From Ottelia alismoides (lineage: Eukaryota > Streptophyta > Magnoliopsida > Alismatales > Hydrocharitaceae), in assembly GCA_037367405.1 (NCBI GenBank), contig JAZKJV010000602.1, forward strand, positions 62,001 through 126,000: DNA of 64,000 nt, in the 5' to 3' direction. The position numbers were made by a program, and so were the translations under genes. This document shows positions 60,501-64,000 of this stretch, piece by piece. The notes beneath the pieces were generated by a model. The model saw nothing but the letters and a program-made list of their open reading frames with translations. It did no database searches and was not told the DNA's origin. Each line of letters opens with the position of its first letter. The first letter of the stretch is position 1.

Positions 60501-61433
60501 TTACAGAATAATTTAAGGATTTTAAATGTATTTCTATTTCATTTTTATGAGTTAATTTAATAAGTTAAATAAATACGGGTATGTACAATATAGGTACTTG
60601 ATTCCCATGGTATAAATACATTATTTTATTTTTTATTCTTTTTATTTTGTAATTTTTGTTTGCATTTTATCTAAATAAAATACAATATTATAAAAATATA
60701 AAAAATATAATATGTGCGATATTATAAGAAAATAAATAAAAGAATCAATAATATAGTGTACAATATAGACATAGTATACAATAACACTAAAAAATCCATT
60801 TTTATCTCTTAACTCCTGATTTTTATGAAACCACTTTCGTATTGAAGCTTTTAAATTTTGAACACAATGAAAGTGAGTTTGATTTATTTTGAGTTTTTGT
60901 GGAGAATATATTGATCTGACAAGTTTTGCTTTGCAGCTTTTTCAGAATGTTGTTATTCTTAGTCTGTACAAAGATTCTTCTTGCTACTGTTTTTATTATT
61001 TACAATTTATTCTTACGTACAAGTTCCAAAGAAAATATTTTTATTTGAATTTGTTTTAGTTATAAAGAAAATAGTGGAAAATATACATAGTATATATAGT
61101 GATGAATATATAATGGTCAGAATTATTTTTCTTGATTTTTATAGACGAAGACCCTATCTCCCCTACTTTATTTCTTGTCGATTGGGTCAAGCCTAAAGCT
61201 ACTCCCGAGGTTAGGAAAACCTGTATTTATTGCATACATACAGTCTTTTTTATTTTTCTTTATTTTCTTTTATTTCTTTATTAATTTATTTTAGGATCAA
61301 ATGATAGTAAATATACAATATTTACAAATGAATGAGAATTATTAAAAGGTGATATTTTTTATATTTACATGTATTTTATAAGGGATTTTAAGCTAAAATA
61401 AATGAATCATGATGATGAATTAGCGATTCATCA
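57556..61433 (-). mobile_element. 3.9-kb solo LTR inserted in gypsy RT
   Basis: In its own orientation it begins TGATGAATCGC and ends CTTAACA. The flanks AAGCA (57551-57555) and AAGTC (61434-61438) agree at 3 of 5 bases, an aged 5-bp duplication. Length, the TGATGAATC start and the AT/GC/AT layout match the LTRs at 38-51 kb. No primer-binding site, gag or pol is inside, so it is an LTR left after recombination removed the rest. It interrupts the RT domain between LLTPIRI on the right and WRICMDSRAIN on the left. Confidence 0.75.
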
Positions 61434-61900
61434 AAGTCCTATCCTTATGGGTGTCAAGAGGACAGGGACACCAATACAGCTCATACCCTCATGCACATAT
61501 CCCTTATTCAGGAGTTTCATGACATGTTTCATTTCTTTATGTTCGCTTGGGCTCATTGGTAATGATGCAGGTTGGGCAAACTAATCCTAGGGACAAGATC
61601 AATATGGTGTCGAATGTCCCTTGGAGGTGGAAGTTCCTCAGGTAAATTGGCTGGCATTATTTCTACATATTCCACTATAATCAAAATAACTTCGAGGTCA
61701 ATCTTATTGGGGTCAAATGTATTGCTTTCTATCTCATTAACAATATGGGTTAAGATGACTAGTGACTTATGGAGCAGGTGTCAGAAAGAAGATACTTCGA
61801 GGAGTGGTTCACACATGTGGTGAGGTGTTCAACAGTCAAAATTATTGATTTGTGTGGGTGGCAGATGCCATTTGCCTCGGATTAGGGGCATCATGCTGAA
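61434..61900 (-). pseudogene. Ty3/gypsy reverse transcriptase, N-terminal part
   Basis: Minus-strand reading: MPANLPEELPPPRDIRHHID, LVPRISLPN, then, after a frame change, MSPSEHKEMKHVMKLLNKGY and GVPVLLTPIR. These are the conserved entry blocks of Ty3/gypsy RT (P..LPP.R...H.I.L..G..P......PS.......E....L..G.I). The domain breaks off at the solo LTR and continues at 57555. Confidence 0.78.
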
Positions 61901-62230
61901 GTCAAAAGGTAATCCACGTTTTGTCTATCATGAAGGTATATGTGTTCTTCCTTCCCTTGTGGTATGTATCTCAGTCAAACTACCAAGGACATAACAACCA
62001 AATATGACATACATCCATGAGAGCAACGTGACAACAGACTTCGTCTTTATAAATGGGTCCAATGGAAAATTTGATAAGGTCACCTGCTTTAAACCAGGCA
62101 ACACTATAAGGTCTATCCAAAGGATGGATCCGTATATCTAACTTGTCCACCGTATCTTTTGCTACAAAATTTTCCACGCTCCCTCTGTCGATGATCAAAA
62201 AGAAACAACGACCAATAGAAGTACATGTGG
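61901..62230 (-). pseudogene. Ty3/gypsy aspartic protease
   Basis: The frame at 62198-61980 reads MIIDRGSVENFVAKDTVDKL, then SVAWFKAGDLIKFSIG and MDVCHIWLLCPW. Relatives have IDSGS.EN and MD.CH.LLGRPW. The catalytic Ser/Thr after Asp is replaced by Arg (DRG), and LGRPW has become LLCPW, so catalytic activity is lost. The position between gag and RT is normal. Confidence 0.75.
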
Positions 62231-63300
62231 TAAATTCTCCTCCTTATCCATGTATCATCACTCTCAACTATAGTTGCTAACATAAGTTGTTGCATGACTT
62301 TCATCGGTGTGCCATTTTCTCCTCCGAATTCATCATGTTCTATCTACTAGTCTCTGGATCTACCTAAACATCTTCACATTCTTCATTGTTATTTGTGTAC
62401 TCAACCACCATTTCTGGCTTGACCTCTTCAATATGAGTGGTTTCATCAATCGACTCATCGTGCGCTAGGTGTGTTCTAGCTACGTGTAGATTGGGGTATT
62501 TTGCTGCTCGATGATGTTTCTGCAAGCACCTAAAGTAGGTGTTAGTTGCTGCATTGGGCTAAGCGTATAGGATTCTAGACCCAACATAAGCAGGTTGGGA
62601 CTAGGTGGTGGTCGCTCTAGAAGTGACGCTAAATCCAAAGTCAACCGATTTAATTATTTGTCGCGTGATAACTCTAGTTAGCATTATTGATTAGTTCGGT
62701 GTAGTGGTGGGGGAACTAGAGGTGACTGTAGTGCGATGCATGATGTTTCTTGCTAATTTGGCTTCTGCTCAAATAAATATATCATGTGCGACATGTACAT
62801 TGCAACAATCACATATGTATAGTTCATCTTGGATATTGGTTTGTAATCCATATATTTATCGTGCAACTAGTTGAGAGTTACTTTCCTTTAAGTTATTTTG
62901 AGATACAAAAACTAAGACTTCTTCATTGTATTCCTTAATGGTACATGCCCTTTGACCAAGATTTTGGAGGCAGTTGTACAAGTTCTATCCATACTCCTCC
63001 AATAAGAATTTCATCTAAACTTTCCATTTCATTCTAGTCCATGAACAAAAGTGTTCTTTACCTTGGTGATGACGTTCCTCCTGAAAATGTTTCCACCAAT
63101 GTAAGGCATGTCCTTCAAACTTGAATGTGGTGAACTGGATTCTCTACTCACTCAATGTATCTTTCTAAACAAAGAAGTGATCCAACTGATCGATCCAATC
63201 TAAGAAGATGTATGGATCACTTCACCTATCTAAATCAGTCACCTCAATCCTTATGCCGTGGTCAGAGTCATGTATTTGATTATCATGTTGACAACGTATC
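62231..63300 (-). pseudogene. Ty3/gypsy gag with decayed zinc knuckle
   Basis: Minus-strand blocks in order: FLDWIDQLDHFFV (about 63210), FTTFKFEGHALHWWKHFQEE (about 63140-63080), NLGQRACTIKEYNEEVLVFV and SNSQLVARYIYGLQTNIQDE (about 62890-62830), matching the usual W....F........A..W........Y...F..L........L...F..GL....Q. The tail has YFRCLQKHHRAAKYP (about 62536-62490), a CCHC knuckle in which two of the cysteines are lost. Several stops and frame changes are present. Confidence 0.75.
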
Positions 63301-64000
63301 TTGAGTTCCCTTCTCCAATTTTGCTCTACTTCTTGTTGCCCCTAGGGTGCGATCTGGCAAGGACCTCTTCGTGATTACAAAGGGTTCTTAGGTTTTAAGA
63401 CCAAATAACACCAGAATATCTACCAAATGTGCATTCTTGTCACATGAGGGTGGTTGAAATGGAGGGGTGATGAGCGGATGAGACCAATCAATGAACTCGG
63501 ATCCGAAGGTTGTGTGTGTATGCTTGATCCCCTCGTATGTTGAATCGTATAATTTAATATGATGGTAGGAGTTTAGTCTAAATAGAATGAATGTGAATAG
63601 CTCTTCTCGATAGATTGTATGGTTCACGTTCAATCTCGAGGTAAATCATAACAATAGCTTCATCTACAGGTACTAATGGTCGGCTCTCCTATGGATGGTG
63701 ATACTCCTCAAGTTAATGATGCGTAGCTTGACTCGATCGATAGAGCTTCAAAATGGTTTGATGATGACTCAATGTTCAATTATTCCAATGGAGGTTTCTC
63801 AACATACAGTTGCTCATTCTCCCAATAAAAAACTAGCTCTCAGATGAACCATCCTCCTAGTTGCTCGGATCTATAGGTTCTCAACCTCAGATGCTCTTCG
63901 ATGCAACGTCAAGTGTTTCCTACAAGTCCTGCAACGCACCTCTGAACACAAACCTAACTTATGCTTGAAGGCTTAATTAACATGATGGAAAAAGGGGAGC
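63301..64000 (-). other. 5' part of third gypsy element, unresolved
   Basis: By position this is the N-terminal gag and leader of the minus-strand element. An open frame at 63388-63633 (-) has no motif. No LTR or primer-binding site is reached before the window ends. Confidence 0.45.

Overview
The window reads as nuclear DNA of a flowering plant. It has spliced GT-AG exons of a mitochondrial enzyme gene separated by very long introns, plant-type Ty3/gypsy LTR retrotransposons (one primed by tRNA-Asp), TRIM elements primed by initiator tRNA-Met, hAT and foldback DNA transposons, and a Helitron. The species cannot be fixed from the sequence.

The only convincing host gene is the 3' part of a 2-oxoglutarate dehydrogenase E2 gene (dihydrolipoyl succinyltransferase) on the + strand. 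Its last four coding exons lie at 4910-5000, 5078-5188, 15197-15391 and 15805-15996; the upstream exons are left of the window. Reading frame, splice sites and the catalytic DHRxxDG motif are intact. The intron before the first visible exon (at least 4.9 kb) holds a hAT element (1243-2144) and an LTR with its primer-binding site (2989-3303). The intron between exons two and three is 10.0 kb and holds a Helitron (5402-8267), an almost intact TRIM with 562-bp LTRs and a GATGT target duplication (9542-10867), a tandem array of six LTRs of a second TRIM family (11195-13252), and remains of an L1-type LINE.

From 17.4 to 34.9 kb there is a nest. A 16.6-kb Athila-like Ty3/gypsy element (17691-34335, + strand, 3.3-kb LTRs) is flanked by ACTAC and interrupts an older, reversed chromovirus-like gypsy remnant whose protease lies at 17.38-17.69 kb. 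Its gag, protease, reverse transcriptase, RNase H and integrase are all recognisable, but broken by stops and frameshifts. After the integrase comes a set of phased stem-loops.

From 38.0 to 51.3 kb a second, reversed element has 4.0-4.25 kb LTRs and a 5-kb interior that carries gag but no detectable pol. A 354-bp foldback element (38650-39003) sits in one LTR and a 510-bp hAT element (43108-43617) sits in the gag tail. From about 53.5 kb to the right edge a third, reversed Ty3/gypsy element carries gag, protease, RT, RNase H and integrase; it is split inside RT by a 3.9-kb solo LTR (57556-61433) related to the other two. The remaining stretches (15997-17380, 34921-38043, 52.6-53.5 kb) hold no gene I can support. 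Apart from the E2 gene, everything recognisable here is mobile DNA, most of it dead.
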